Positions 44,315-53,531 of a stretch of 64,000 nt of DNA are shown here, piece after piece. Made by a program: the position numbers and the translations under genes. The stretch is taken from assembly GCA_020635275.1 (NCBI GenBank), contig JACKAA010000005.1, positions 1 to 64,000 of the forward strand, in the 5' to 3' direction. Source of the DNA: Ignavibacteriales bacterium (GTDB lineage: Bacteria; Bacteroidota; Ignavibacteria; Ignavibacteriales; Melioribacteraceae). Below the pieces are notes generated by a model that worked only from the letters and a program-made list of their open reading frames with translations, was not told the DNA's origin and made no database searches. How positions within the stretch are numbered: position 1 is the first letter of the stretch; every line of letters starts with the position of its first letter.

Positions 44315-45715
44315 ATGTTAATTTATAACACTTTAACAAAAAAGAAAGAAGAGTTTATTCCTAAAAATTCGCCTAATGTTACTATGTACGTTTGCGGACC
44401 CACTATTTATGATTATTTCCATATCGGTAATGCAAGATCTTTTGTAATGTCTGATATTGTTAGACGTTATCTTGAATATAAAAATTTTGATGTAAAATTC
44501 GTTATGAATTTAACAGATGTTGATGACAAGCTAATTAAGAAAGCAAATGAAGAAAATGTTCCGGTTGAGCAAGTTGCAGAAAAATATGCTGATGCCTTTT
44601 TTGAAGATATTGAAAAGTTAGGTATTAAAAAAGCAACAGTCTATCCAAAAGCAACAGAACATATGCAAGACATTGTTGATCTGATCAAAAATCTTGTTGA
44701 TACTGATTATGCTTATAATGTGGATGGAAATGTTTTCTATAATGTAAATAAATTTAAAGGTTATGGAAAATTAAGCGGAAAAAATATTGATGATTTAGAA
44801 TCGGGTGCAAGAATTGAAATAAATGAAGAAAAGAAAAATCCGCTTGATTTTTCATTATGGAAAAAAGCAAAACCTAATGAGCCGGCTTGGGAAAGTCCGT
44901 GGGGAAAAGGACGGCCCGGATGGCATATTGAATGCTCAGCAATGAGTATGAAACATTTAGGTGAAACTATTGATATTCATGCCGGAGGAAATGATCTTAT
45001 TTTTCCGCATCATGAAAATGAGATTGCACAAAGCGAAGCTTGCTGCACAAATGAATTTGTAAAATACTGGATCCATTTTGGATTCCTGAATTTGAATCAA
45101 GAAAAGATGTCAAAATCTCTTGGCAACTTTTTTACAGCCAGAGAAATATTGAAGGAACATAGTGCAAATTCAATCAGATATTTATTTAGTCAAACTCATT
45201 ATTCGGGTCCATTAAATTTTAGCAAGGAATTACTTGAAAGTTCTGAAAAAGGTTTGGAGAAAATCTATAATCTTGTTCAACGTATAGAAAATATTAAACC
45301 ATCTATGGCAGATAATTTAAATACTTTTGAAAATGAAAGATATTTATTTGCCTTTGAAAGTGCTATGGATGATAATTTTAACACACCTCAAGCATTGGCA
45401 TCTATTTATGATTTCATTAGGGATTTCAATAAATTTTTGAATAAGAATGATCAAGTTGCTAAAAATGATATAATTAAAGCAAAAGATTTTCTAACAAAAA
45501 CTTTAACTGATGTTTTGGGAATTGTATTATTTTCAACTGAAGAAAAAGGTGAATCCAAAGAAGATGATTTAATTAAATTGCTTATTGAAATTAGACAAAA
45601 AGCTAAATTAGATAAAAATTATTCTTTGGCAGATGAGATCAGAAATAAATTAAGTGAGTTGGGAATCACATTAGCAGATAGTAAAGAAGGTACAACTTAT
45701 AAAATTTCCAAATAG
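44315..45715 (+). CDS. cysS: Cysteinyl-tRNA synthetase
   Basis: A class I synthetase of 466 residues from the ATG at 44315, chosen over the ATG one codon earlier because GGAG (44306-44309) then has a 5-nt spacer and homologues begin M-L-x-I-Y-N-T. The HIGH motif reads HIGN (FHIGNARSF, about residues 36-39), as in most CysRS; KMSKS is intact in EKMSKSLGNF. Zinc ligands include the cysteine in MYVCGPT, C in HIECSAM and the HHENE histidine with a nearby Glu. A C-terminal helical domain binds the anticodon. It is followed 6 nt later by a small membrane protein. Confidence 0.96.
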   Translation: MLIYNTLTKKKEEFIPKNSPNVTMYVCGPTIYDYFHIGNARSFVMSDIVRRYLEYKNFDVKFVMNLTDVDDKLIKKANEENVPVEQVAEKYADAFFEDIEKLGIKKATVYPKATEHMQDIVDLIKNLVDTDYAYNVDGNVFYNVNKFKGYGKLSGKNIDDLESGARIEINEEKKNPLDFSLWKKAKPNEPAWESPWGKGRPGWHIECSAMSMKHLGETIDIHAGGNDLIFPHHENEIAQSEACCTNEFVKYWIHFGFLNLNQEKMSKSLGNFFTAREILKEHSANSIRYLFSQTHYSGPLNFSKELLESSEKGLEKIYNLVQRIENIKPSMADNLNTFENERYLFAFESAMDDNFNTPQALASIYDFIRDFNKFLNKNDQVAKNDIIKAKDFLTKTLTDVLGIVLFSTEEKGESKEDDLIKLLIEIRQKAKLDKNYSLADEIRNKLSELGITLADSKEGTTYKISK

Positions 45716-45721
45716 ATTTGG

Positions 45722-46108
45722 ATGGTTAAAAATTCATTGACCACACTCGCAATAGTATTTGCAACTTTAATCATTATATTTTTTACCTGGCATTATATGC
45801 TAAGTATTTATGAGGTAAGATATAAGTATAATTTTAATCCTAATAAAATTTCTATAAACAAAACTTATTGCATTGAATGTGTTGGAATAAATGCATTAGG
45901 TTGGGAATTAAGTTTTAGAGATTTATATCTAAACTGTAAAACTCTGGGTGAAATTGAAAGTGATAAAATGCAATTAAAAATTGATAAAAATAAAATATGT
46001 TTTCAGATAAATAGAATAGACGATTTTGAATTATTATTTTCCTCAAAGTATTCTTTAAATCCGACCAAACTTGTTTTATCAGCTATTGAAAAATCTGATG
46101 AAGATTAA
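45722..46108 (+). CDS. Small single-pass membrane protein, unknown
   Basis: A 128-residue protein I do not recognise. One membrane helix (about residues 7-27, TTLAIVFATLIIIFFTWHYM) is followed by a basic, cysteine-containing domain (INKTYCIECVGINALGWELSF, with a further NCK and ICF) that would lie in the periplasm if the N-terminus is inside. It sits 6 nt after cysS and its end overlaps the start of the next outer-membrane protein by 11 nt, which supports it as a real coding region. Confidence 0.55.
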   Translation: MVKNSLTTLAIVFATLIIIFFTWHYMLSIYEVRYKYNFNPNKISINKTYCIECVGINALGWELSFRDLYLNCKTLGEIESDKMQLKIDKNKICFQINRIDDFELLFSSKYSLNPTKLVLSAIEKSDED

Positions 46109-46880
46109 ATTTCAAATATTATCAATTTGTCTTGCCTTTGTTATTCATTCACAAAATATTGCTCAGGGTTCCGCAGGCAGTGATGCTAGCAGCGAATTAA
46201 GAAGTTTGGTGGATATACCAACTGCTGGTGTATTAGAAAGTGGAAATTTGGGATTATCATTTGAAGCTATGCAGTATGGAATTTTTTCTACAAAAGTAGA
46301 ACTTGGTTTATTTAAAAATTTTAATCTCGGAGTTTCATATGGCGGTTCAAAAATAATTGGAACCGGTAATCCAGATTTTTATCCAATGCCCGGATTTCAT
46401 GCAAAATTCAGAGTTTTTACGGAAACCAAAACAATACCTTCTATTACTTTTGGTTTTAACTCTCAAGGCAAAGGAAAACATCTTGATAGCTTAAACCGTT
46501 ATGAAATAAAATCACCGGGAGTTTATACTTCTTTTTCAAAAAATTACAAATTATTAGGTTACTTTTCACTTCACGCAACCGCAAATTATTCATTTGAAAG
46601 AAAAGACGGAGATGAGAATATAAATATTGGCTTTGGATTTGAAAAAACGATTGGTCCTACAGTTTCATTAGTTGCAGAATATGATTTTGCATTAAATGAT
46701 AATTCAAAAAATTCTCTTGGTGATGGAAAAGGTTATTTCAATGTTGGAATTAGATGGGCCGCCAGTTATGGATTAACGATCGGCTTAGATTTTAGAAACA
46801 TTTTTGAAAATAAGGTGTCACAGACATATACAGGACCAGAAAGAGCTTTAAAAATAAATTATGTAAGAAATATATTTTAA
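46098..46880 (+). CDS. Outer-membrane beta-barrel protein (YjbH-like strand pattern)
   Basis: A 260-residue protein starting MKIKFQILSICL at 46098, chosen because this gives a proper signal peptide (ending near NIAQ); an in-frame start at 46071 would add nine non-signal residues. The body is a run of beta strands with the phrases DIPTAGVLESGNLGLSF, SYGGSKIIGTGNPDFYP and PSITFGFNSQGKG, seen in barrel proteins that fix their own size from a Gly-rich motif. It ends in YVRNIF with a terminal Phe. It overlaps the small membrane protein by 11 nt. Function unknown. Confidence 0.7.
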   Translation: MKIKFQILSICLAFVIHSQNIAQGSAGSDASSELRSLVDIPTAGVLESGNLGLSFEAMQYGIFSTKVELGLFKNFNLGVSYGGSKIIGTGNPDFYPMPGFHAKFRVFTETKTIPSITFGFNSQGKGKHLDSLNRYEIKSPGVYTSFSKNYKLLGYFSLHATANYSFERKDGDENINIGFGFEKTIGPTVSLVAEYDFALNDNSKNSLGDGKGYFNVGIRWAASYGLTIGLDFRNIFENKVSQTYTGPERALKINYVRNIF

Positions 46881-47017
46881 TGTCTACTTTAATAGACAAA
46901 AAGTTTAAATTTTTATACAAAAGTGATCCAGTTTTATTAAAAATCGACGTTTTTGGTTAAATATAACTGGCGTAATTATTGAATTCTTATTGTTAGTTTA
47001 ATAGGAAGGAGTTCGAA

Positions 47018-48406
47018 ATGAAAAAATATATTATTGGAATAGTTGTCTCTCTATCATTTTTCTTGACAAGCTGTTATACAGAAATTGGTTATGATTATGA
47101 ACGAGAAGCCTATTGGGATAAAGTAGAAGGTGTTGAAAGGGGAACTCAAGAAGTGCAAGATTCTGAATACGTAGCTGAAGAATATGCGGATACTACGGAT
47201 TATTATTCCGATGAATATTATCCTGATGAAGAATACTATCCTGAAGAAGAAGGTTATTACGATGATAGTTCAGATGAAAGTTACTATAATCCCCAAAGAA
47301 AATACTATGATTATTACTATCCAAATCTAAGATATTCTGTTTACTTTAATTATACGCCATATTGGTATTATGATCCATTTTATTGGGATTATTGGCCAAA
47401 TTATTACTACTATCCAAGTTATTATTCTTTCTGGCACAGACCATATCATTATTGGGGATGGTATAGCAGCGGTTATTATGGATGGTACGATCATTATTAC
47501 AATTATCCATACGGTGGAAGCTATGCATATAATAAGACAAAATCACGTACAAATTATTTTTCTAACTTAAGAAACAATAGTGGCGGAAGAAATTATGCTA
47601 ATTCTTCTTATACTGATAGACCTTCTAGATCATTTTCAGAATCAAGCAGGACAAGTTATGATAAATCAAGAACCTCCAGAAATAGCGAGGTAATGGGTAC
47701 TGAAAGAGCAGGAAGAAGCAGTATTTCAACAAATAGAAGTAGTGAAGCAATTAGTAAGAATACAAATAGATCTTCTGAAATTATTAAAAATAAATATTCA
47801 AGAGATACTCAAGATAAAACTGCAAATATCACTAAAAATACTAGATCGTCTGTATCAAATGATGCGTCTAAATCATATAAATCATACGGTAGAACCAATC
47901 AATCTCAAAGCGTTAAACCGGATAAAAACAGTTCAAATGAATCTAAAAGAACGACTTATAAAAGTCCACAATACAAAACAAAAACTTACACAAGCAAAAG
48001 AAATTATCAGACAAAAAACAGTTCTTTAAGTAAGCCGAAGTCGAATTATTCGACAAAAAGTTCACGAACACCTTATGAATCAAGTTCAACAAAATCTTCA
48101 AGAAAATCATATTCGAGCAGTAATAATAGTAAAAGCAGTAGTGGTTATGTAAGTAAGAGAAGCACTAATAGTTCAAGTAAGTCATATTCTTCTCCATCTA
48201 GTTCTAGAAGTAAGAGTTATTCAACACCATCTTCATCAAATAAAAGTTCAGGATCAAGAAGTTATTCACCCAAAAGCAGTTCTGGAAGCAGATCAAGTGG
48301 TGTTTCCAGTCGAAGTTCAGGAAGCAGCAGTCGCAGTTCCGGTAGCAGCTCTGGAAGTAGTAGAAGTTCCGGCGGTAGCAGCAGAAGTTCCGGGAGCAGA
48401 AGATAA
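47018..48406 (+). CDS. Low-complexity Tyr-rich then Ser/Arg-rich lipoprotein
   Basis: A 462-residue lipoprotein (lipobox LTSC, Cys19) with three compositional blocks: an acidic Glu/Asp/Tyr stretch (about 20-95), an aromatic block (about 96-165) where Tyr, Trp and Pro dominate, with motifs such as PYWYYDPFYWDYW and HYWGWYSSGYYGW, and a long basic Ser/Arg/Lys/Asn tail (about 170-462) ending in SGSSSRSSG-type repeats. No known domain is visible. The aromatic block recalls adhesive or metal-binding proteins, and the tail could bind acidic polymers; both are guesses. GGAAGGAG precedes the ATG, and the stop overlaps the next gene as TAATG. Confidence 0.72.
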   Translation: MKKYIIGIVVSLSFFLTSCYTEIGYDYEREAYWDKVEGVERGTQEVQDSEYVAEEYADTTDYYSDEYYPDEEYYPEEEGYYDDSSDESYYNPQRKYYDYYYPNLRYSVYFNYTPYWYYDPFYWDYWPNYYYYPSYYSFWHRPYHYWGWYSSGYYGWYDHYYNYPYGGSYAYNKTKSRTNYFSNLRNNSGGRNYANSSYTDRPSRSFSESSRTSYDKSRTSRNSEVMGTERAGRSSISTNRSSEAISKNTNRSSEIIKNKYSRDTQDKTANITKNTRSSVSNDASKSYKSYGRTNQSQSVKPDKNSSNESKRTTYKSPQYKTKTYTSKRNYQTKNSSLSKPKSNYSTKSSRTPYESSSTKSSRKSYSSSNNSKSSSGYVSKRSTNSSSKSYSSPSSSRSKSYSTPSSSNKSSGSRSYSPKSSSGSRSSGVSSRSSGSSSRSSGSSSGSSRSSGGSSRSSGSRR

Positions 48407-49839
48407 TGAAAAAACTCTTTTTAATATTTTTGATTTCCTCTATTGTTCTTGCTCAAAATTATAATGATGCATACCGTTTAGGTGAGCAAACAATTGATTT
48501 TGATGCTAAAACACTTTCTGTAGGAAATAGCTCAATTGGAGCACTTGGAAACTTTTCAAGTGCAATTATAAATCCAGCTGGATTAGGAACAATTAAAAGA
48601 GATGTTCTTTCAATTAGTTTTAACTCAAATGGTTTTGAAAACAATGCAGATTTTCTTAATAATTCAATGACCTCTGATAAAAGAAACAGCAACACAAATC
48701 ATTTAAGTATAATTCTTCCTTTACCAGTAAGAAAGGGAAGTGCAACTATTGCTTTTGGTTATAATCAGTCACGAGATTTTACTTCTATTTTAAAGTTTAA
48801 TTCTTTCAATAATGCTAATAATTCTATGATTCAGAATTTAACAAATTCTAATTTTATTCCAGATAGAGAATTTGCTTGGGAACTTGGATTAAACTCAAGA
48901 ATAAATGAAGACAGTGACGAGTACCAAACTCCAATTTCAGGAAAACTTACTCAATCCGGAGAAATTATTGAAAATGGATTTACAAATAACTGGCTTATGT
49001 CTGGAGCAGTAGAAGTTGCTAAAAATCTTTTTATTGGGGCAACAATTAATATTATTTCAGGTGAATATCTTAAAAACCGAGATTATTATGAAGAAGATCT
49101 TCCAAATAATACATATACTGGATTAATTGATCCTGATTATCCTGAAACAGAAGATTTTCAATCATTTTACTTAAATGATATTGTTGACTGGGATATTAAT
49201 GGGTGGGATTTTAGATTAGGATTGCTCTACAATTTTAATAATCTTCTAAATTTTGGGGCAACCATTAAATTACCAACATCATATGTAATTGAAGAAAAAT
49301 ATTCAATATATGGTAAATCAGAATTTGTAAACAATACTTATACAGTTGATTATCCTGGTGATTGGTTTGAATATAAATTTACTACTCCAATGGAATTAAG
49401 CGGGGGAATTTCAGCGTCTTTACCACTTGTAAATCTAAATGCAAGTATTAAATTTGTTGATTATTCACAAATGGAATATAAAGAAGGTTTTGACAAAAGT
49501 GAGTTAATCGATAAAAATAATCAAATAAATGAAATATTTGAAAGTACATTAAATTGGAATTTAGGGGCTGAATTCACGTTGCCGTATCCTTCATTAAAAA
49601 TTAGAGGAGGATTTATTTATCTGCCATCTCCTTACAAAGATGATACTTCTGAATATGACAAAAAATATCTAACAGCAGGATTAGGATTTCCCTTAGCTAA
49701 ATCATTGATAATTGATTTTGCTTATGTATATGGATGGTGGAAAAATTTTGGTGATAATTATGGATATGAAGTTTCTAGAACTTACCAAGATATAGAAATT
49801 AACAAATTTGTGCTTTCAGCATCATACGTGTTTATGTAA
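48406..49839 (+). CDS. OmpP1/FadL-type outer-membrane protein
   Basis: A 477-residue barrel. After a signal peptide (ending near VLAQ, residue 17) comes the hatch-like N-terminus NDAYRLGEQTIDF with SSIGALGNFSSAIINPAGLG, characteristic of FadL/OmpP1 and PorV-like transporters of hydrophobic compounds. Strands follow through a C-terminus with FVLSASYVFM. The start overlaps the stop of the Tyr/Ser-rich lipoprotein (TAATG), so the two are probably translated together and may act in one outer-membrane complex. A terminator follows. Confidence 0.8.
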   Translation: MKKLFLIFLISSIVLAQNYNDAYRLGEQTIDFDAKTLSVGNSSIGALGNFSSAIINPAGLGTIKRDVLSISFNSNGFENNADFLNNSMTSDKRNSNTNHLSIILPLPVRKGSATIAFGYNQSRDFTSILKFNSFNNANNSMIQNLTNSNFIPDREFAWELGLNSRINEDSDEYQTPISGKLTQSGEIIENGFTNNWLMSGAVEVAKNLFIGATINIISGEYLKNRDYYEEDLPNNTYTGLIDPDYPETEDFQSFYLNDIVDWDINGWDFRLGLLYNFNNLLNFGATIKLPTSYVIEEKYSIYGKSEFVNNTYTVDYPGDWFEYKFTTPMELSGGISASLPLVNLNASIKFVDYSQMEYKEGFDKSELIDKNNQINEIFESTLNWNLGAEFTLPYPSLKIRGGFIYLPSPYKDDTSEYDKKYLTAGLGFPLAKSLIIDFAYVYGWWKNFGDNYGYEVSRTYQDIEINKFVLSASYVFM

Positions 49840-49867
49840 TTTCTAAAATTAAATTTGATTTGTTAAT

Positions 49868-49900
49868 AAAAGCACCTTATTTTTTTCGGGTGCTTTTTTT
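49868..49900 (+). terminator. Rho-independent terminator after the FadL-type gene
   Basis: Arms AAAAGCACC (49868-49876) and GGTGCTTTT (49889-49897) and a T tract ending at 49900, only 20 nt before the rsgA start. Confidence 0.85.
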
Positions 49901-49919
49901 ATAGATAAAGGAGATAAAC

Positions 49920-50873
49920 ATTCGCGGCAGAATTGTAAAAATTGAAAGTAAAGACTATTATGTAAAATCAGAAAATGGAGAACTTTTTAGATGTTCGTTA
50001 AGAGGAAAGTTTAAAAAAAATCTTCAGCATAAAAGAGATAAACTTCTTACTCAAGATTTTGCTGTTTTAGGCGATATAGTAAAATTTTCAGAAATATCGA
50101 ATGAAATTGGTGTAATTGAAGAAATTGAAGAACGAAAAAATTATCTATCAAGGAAAGCAATTAAAGCGCGCGGCAGCTTAAAAAGAGGCGAAAGATTAGA
50201 GCAAATAGTAGCCTCTAACATTGATAATTTATTTATTGTAACAAGCATAAATTCCCCAAAATTTAATAACCGGTTTCTAGATAGAGTAATTGTTTCTGCA
50301 GAAAGCTCCAAAATTGATATTAAAATTATTATAAATAAAATTGATCTGGATGAAAGAAATTTGGCTTATGAATGGGAACAATTGTACACAAACATTGGTT
50401 ATAAAGTCTTTATTATTAGTGCAATTAAAAATAAGGGTATTGAAAAAGTAAAAGATGATCTTAGCAATAAAGTAAATTTATTTTGGGGACAATCAGGTGT
50501 TGGCAAATCTACAATATTAAATACAATGTTCTCACATTTAGATTTAGATGTCGGTGAAATTAGTAATTATTCAAATAAAGGAACACATACTACTGTAACC
50601 GGTGAATTAAGGGAAGTTGAAGAAAATACTTTTATTATTGATACTCCAGGAATAAGAGAAATTGATCCTTATGGTATAAAAAAAGAAGATCTTTCTCACT
50701 ATTTTAACGAGTTTAAACCATTTATTCATAATTGTAAATTCAATACATGTATTCACGAACATGAGCCAGGTTGTTCTGTTGTGGAAGCAGTTGAAAACGA
50801 ATTAATAACAGTTGAACGATATGAGAGCTACTTAAACCTTCTAAATACAATTGAAGATGATATGATTTACTGA
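49920..50873 (+). CDS. rsgA: Ribosome small-subunit GTPase RsgA, ATT start codon
   Basis: The frame encodes a 317-residue circularly permuted GTPase that checks late 30S assembly. It has an N-terminal OB fold (RGRIVKIESKDYYVK at the start), the G4 motif NKID, GQSGVGKS at residues 190-197 (P-loop), DTPGIRE, and a zinc site C-x4-C-x-H-x5-C near FNTCIHEHEPGC. No ATG, GTG or TTG lies in frame between the TAG at 49902 and the OB fold. The only start in phase with AAGGAG (49908-49913, 6-nt spacer) is ATT at 49920, and homologues begin M-x-G-x-I. A start at the internal TTG 50361 would lose the OB fold and half the GTPase, so ATT is preferred. Confidence 0.88.
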   Translation: MRGRIVKIESKDYYVKSENGELFRCSLRGKFKKNLQHKRDKLLTQDFAVLGDIVKFSEISNEIGVIEEIEERKNYLSRKAIKARGSLKRGERLEQIVASNIDNLFIVTSINSPKFNNRFLDRVIVSAESSKIDIKIIINKIDLDERNLAYEWEQLYTNIGYKVFIISAIKNKGIEKVKDDLSNKVNLFWGQSGVGKSTILNTMFSHLDLDVGEISNYSNKGTHTTVTGELREVEENTFIIDTPGIREIDPYGIKKEDLSHYFNEFKPFIHNCKFNTCIHEHEPGCSVVEAVENELITVERYESYLNLLNTIEDDMIY

Positions 50874-50934
50874 GTTTTTATTCACAACTTTTCTTAATAT
50901 TATTAAATGTATTTTTTTAATTAGTATAATTTTC

Positions 50935-52752
50935 ATGAGAAATATAAATTTTTTAAAATTACTTCTGTTTTCAGTTTTTATAACTTCATTTGGCTGTTCT
51001 TCTAAAATCGAAGACCAAGTTCAAACATTAAGTACTGAAGAACAAGAAAAAATTGCCAAACAGCAAGAATATGCTAAACAACTTTTTATTGATGCCTCTT
51101 TAATGGATGTTGAAGGTAAATATGCCGAAGCAATTTTAGATTATCAAGAAGCGTTAAGATTAGATCCGAGTGCTGGAATATATTATGCAATTGCCAAAGA
51201 TTATCTTCGATTAAAAAAACTTTTACCTGCTTTAGAAAATTCAAAGAAATCCGTTGACTTAGAATCAAAAAATACTGAGTATTTAACACTGCTTGGTACA
51301 ATTTATACAATGAGCAGAAATACGGATTCGGCTGAAGTTGTTTTCAAGAAAATAATTGATATAGATTCTACTGATATAACTGCATTAGTTAATCTTGCTC
51401 AACTTTATGAGTCTGAACAACCGCTAAAATCATTAAATGCTTATAAAAAGATTTTAGAAATTACCGGACCAGAATGGAACGTTTTATTAAAAATTGCAGA
51501 GCTCAATGAACGATTAAATAAAGTTGATGAAACAATAAGTACTGTTGAAGAACTGCTTGAGTTAAATCCTTCAAATGTTCAATTACAGAAATTATTAATT
51601 GAATCATATCTAATGAATAAAAAATATGATAAAGCACTTTCATTGGTTAATGATGCAATTGAAATATTTCCTGACGATATAAATCTTATTGAACTAAAAG
51701 GCAATGCTTTAGTTAAAATGGAAAAATGGGAAGATGGGGCGCAGGAATATAAAAAAATAATATCTAAAAAAAATATGCCTTTTTCGACAAAAATGAGAAT
51801 TGGTACTGCATTTTACAGCGAAGCACTTCAGGATTCTGCACTTATTCCTTATGCTGAAGATGTTCTAATTCAAGTTGATAAAGATTCTTCTGATTGGCAA
51901 ATAAATGCCTTCCTTGGTGAACTGGCTAACAAAAAAGGTGATGATTCACTTACTCTTTTCTACTTTAGAAAAGCTATAAGTTTAGCTGAGTTAAATAGTG
52001 ATTTAAGAATTAGATTAGGTCAAATTTTATTTGAAAATGCTGAGTATGAAAATTCCGTAATTGAAATGAAAAAAGCTGTTGCTAAATTTCCCAGAAATCA
52101 TGTTATTAATTTAATTTTAGGATTATCGTTATCACAGGATTCTAATCACGAAGAAGCATTAAAATATCTTAAAACTGCTGTAGATTTAAATCCAAATGAT
52201 CTAAATTCAACTTTGGCCTATAGCTTTTCATTAAATCAAACTGATAATGATGATGATGCTTTAGTATACTTAAATAGAGCTTTAAGAATTGATCCAAAAA
52301 ATACTCAGGCTTTGGGAATGATGGGTTTGATTTATGACGGTAAAAAAATGTATTCCAAAAGTGATAGTATTTACAGCAAAGCAGTTGCAATTGATTCAAC
52401 AGATATTCTTATTCTTAATAACTATGCATACTCATTAGCTGAAAGAGGAGTAGATTTAGATAGAGCTTTAAGAATGGTAAAAAAAGCAATTGATGAAGCT
52501 CCGGAAAATTCATCATATTTAGATACGATAGGCTGGGTTTATTACCAAATGGGTGAATACGAAAATGCAAAAAACTACATCCATAAAGCAATTGATAAAG
52601 ATGATAATAATGCAACACTATTAGATCACTTGGGTGATATATATTATAAAATGAATAACAAGACTAAAGCAATTGAATTATGGGAAAATGCTTTAGAATT
52701 AGACTCAACAAAAACAGAAATTAAATCGAAAATTGAACAGGGATTAGATTGA
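50935..52752 (+). CDS. TPR-repeat lipoprotein
   Basis: A 605-residue lipoprotein (lipobox SFGC, Cys21) with about 14-16 tetratricopeptide repeats filling the remainder, for example YAEAILDYQEALRLDPS, TEYLTLLGTIYTMSRNTDSA, EALKYLKTAVDLNPND and NAKNYIHKAIDKDDNNATLL. Such proteins scaffold partners at the outer membrane or in the periplasm. It opens the run of envelope genes: its stop overlaps the TTG start of the DUF4292 lipoprotein (TTGA), and EnvC-like and flippase genes follow without gaps. No ribosome site is evident before the ATG at 50935. Confidence 0.85.
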   Translation: MRNINFLKLLLFSVFITSFGCSSKIEDQVQTLSTEEQEKIAKQQEYAKQLFIDASLMDVEGKYAEAILDYQEALRLDPSAGIYYAIAKDYLRLKKLLPALENSKKSVDLESKNTEYLTLLGTIYTMSRNTDSAEVVFKKIIDIDSTDITALVNLAQLYESEQPLKSLNAYKKILEITGPEWNVLLKIAELNERLNKVDETISTVEELLELNPSNVQLQKLLIESYLMNKKYDKALSLVNDAIEIFPDDINLIELKGNALVKMEKWEDGAQEYKKIISKKNMPFSTKMRIGTAFYSEALQDSALIPYAEDVLIQVDKDSSDWQINAFLGELANKKGDDSLTLFYFRKAISLAELNSDLRIRLGQILFENAEYENSVIEMKKAVAKFPRNHVINLILGLSLSQDSNHEEALKYLKTAVDLNPNDLNSTLAYSFSLNQTDNDDDALVYLNRALRIDPKNTQALGMMGLIYDGKKMYSKSDSIYSKAVAIDSTDILILNNYAYSLAERGVDLDRALRMVKKAIDEAPENSSYLDTIGWVYYQMGEYENAKNYIHKAIDKDDNNATLLDHLGDIYYKMNNKTKAIELWENALELDSTKTEIKSKIEQGLD

Positions 52753-53531
52753 ACAAATTTGACAAAGCGTTATTATTTTTTTTAATTGCGGTTTATATTA
52801 TTGGATGTGTTCCTTCTAAACCGACATATGAAGAAGAAATATTGCCGGCTGACAGACTTGTAAAAAAGTTGGAAGCCAATAGAAGGAAAATTAAAACCTT
52901 TGAAGGTTCTGGAATTCTTAATGTTGAAAGCCCTCAAATAGAAGCAAAAGCTACATTTGAAGTTTATTTAAAGAAACCAGACTCACTAAAATTTATAATA
53001 TACGGTCCTTTTGGGATTGACCTTGCGCAAGCTTTGGTTACAAACTCCGAATTTACATTTTATGATGTTATGAAAAATGTAGTTTATAAGGGCAGAAATG
53101 ATAATAATATTCTTAATAAAATATTTCATATTGATGTATCATTCAATGAACTAATTGATGCATTTGCAGGTGCAGTAAATTTAACTGACAAATTAAGATT
53201 GGAACCTCAAAAGTTTAACTTAAATGACGAAAATTATTTTTTGACCTACTATGATTCCTTAGCGGGAAAACAAACTGATTACCAAATTCAAATTAATAAT
53301 CTGGCAATTACTGATTATAAACTTTATAAAATGCCAAGTATACTAATGTTCGAAGGAGAATATTCAGATTTTGAAATGATAAATAATGTAGCAATTCCAT
53401 ATTTAACAAAAATTGAAAATAAATTGGCAAAGCAAAAAGTAACAATTGATTATAGGAACATTACGGTAAATGAAAAAATAAAAAATCTGCATTTGGATAT
53501 ACCAAAAGATGCAAAAATTACGATATGGTAA
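52749..53531 (+). CDS. DUF4292 (LolB-like fold) lipoprotein
   Basis: A 260-residue lipoprotein starting at TTG 52749 (overlapping the upstream TGA), with signal MNKFDKALLFFLIAV and lipobox IIGC (Cys20). The phrase FEGSGILNVESPQIEAKATFEVYLKKPDSL is typical of DUF4292, which shares the half-barrel fold of LolA/LolB and RseB-like proteins that carry lipids or lipoproteins. It probably helps envelope assembly with the TPR protein upstream and the EnvC-like gene, which overlaps its end by 7 nt. Its exact cargo is unknown. Confidence 0.83.
   Translation: MNKFDKALLFFLIAVYIIGCVPSKPTYEEEILPADRLVKKLEANRRKIKTFEGSGILNVESPQIEAKATFEVYLKKPDSLKFIIYGPFGIDLAQALVTNSEFTFYDVMKNVVYKGRNDNNILNKIFHIDVSFNELIDAFAGAVNLTDKLRLEPQKFNLNDENYFLTYYDSLAGKQTDYQIQINNLAITDYKLYKMPSILMFEGEYSDFEMINNVAIPYLTKIENKLAKQKVTIDYRNITVNEKIKNLHLDIPKDAKITIW

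Noticed and set aside
47346..47570. Overlapping frames on both strands across the Tyr-rich block
   Set aside because: They mirror the low-complexity codons (Ile/His/Asn runs) and lack signals; the lipoprotein frame is supported by signal peptide and overlap with the next gene.
50361..50873. Short rsgA starting at TTG 50361, or a pseudogene
   Set aside because: The frame continues without stop or shift upstream through a full OB fold to an ATT with AAGGAG at ideal spacing, so an intact gene with a rare start fits better.
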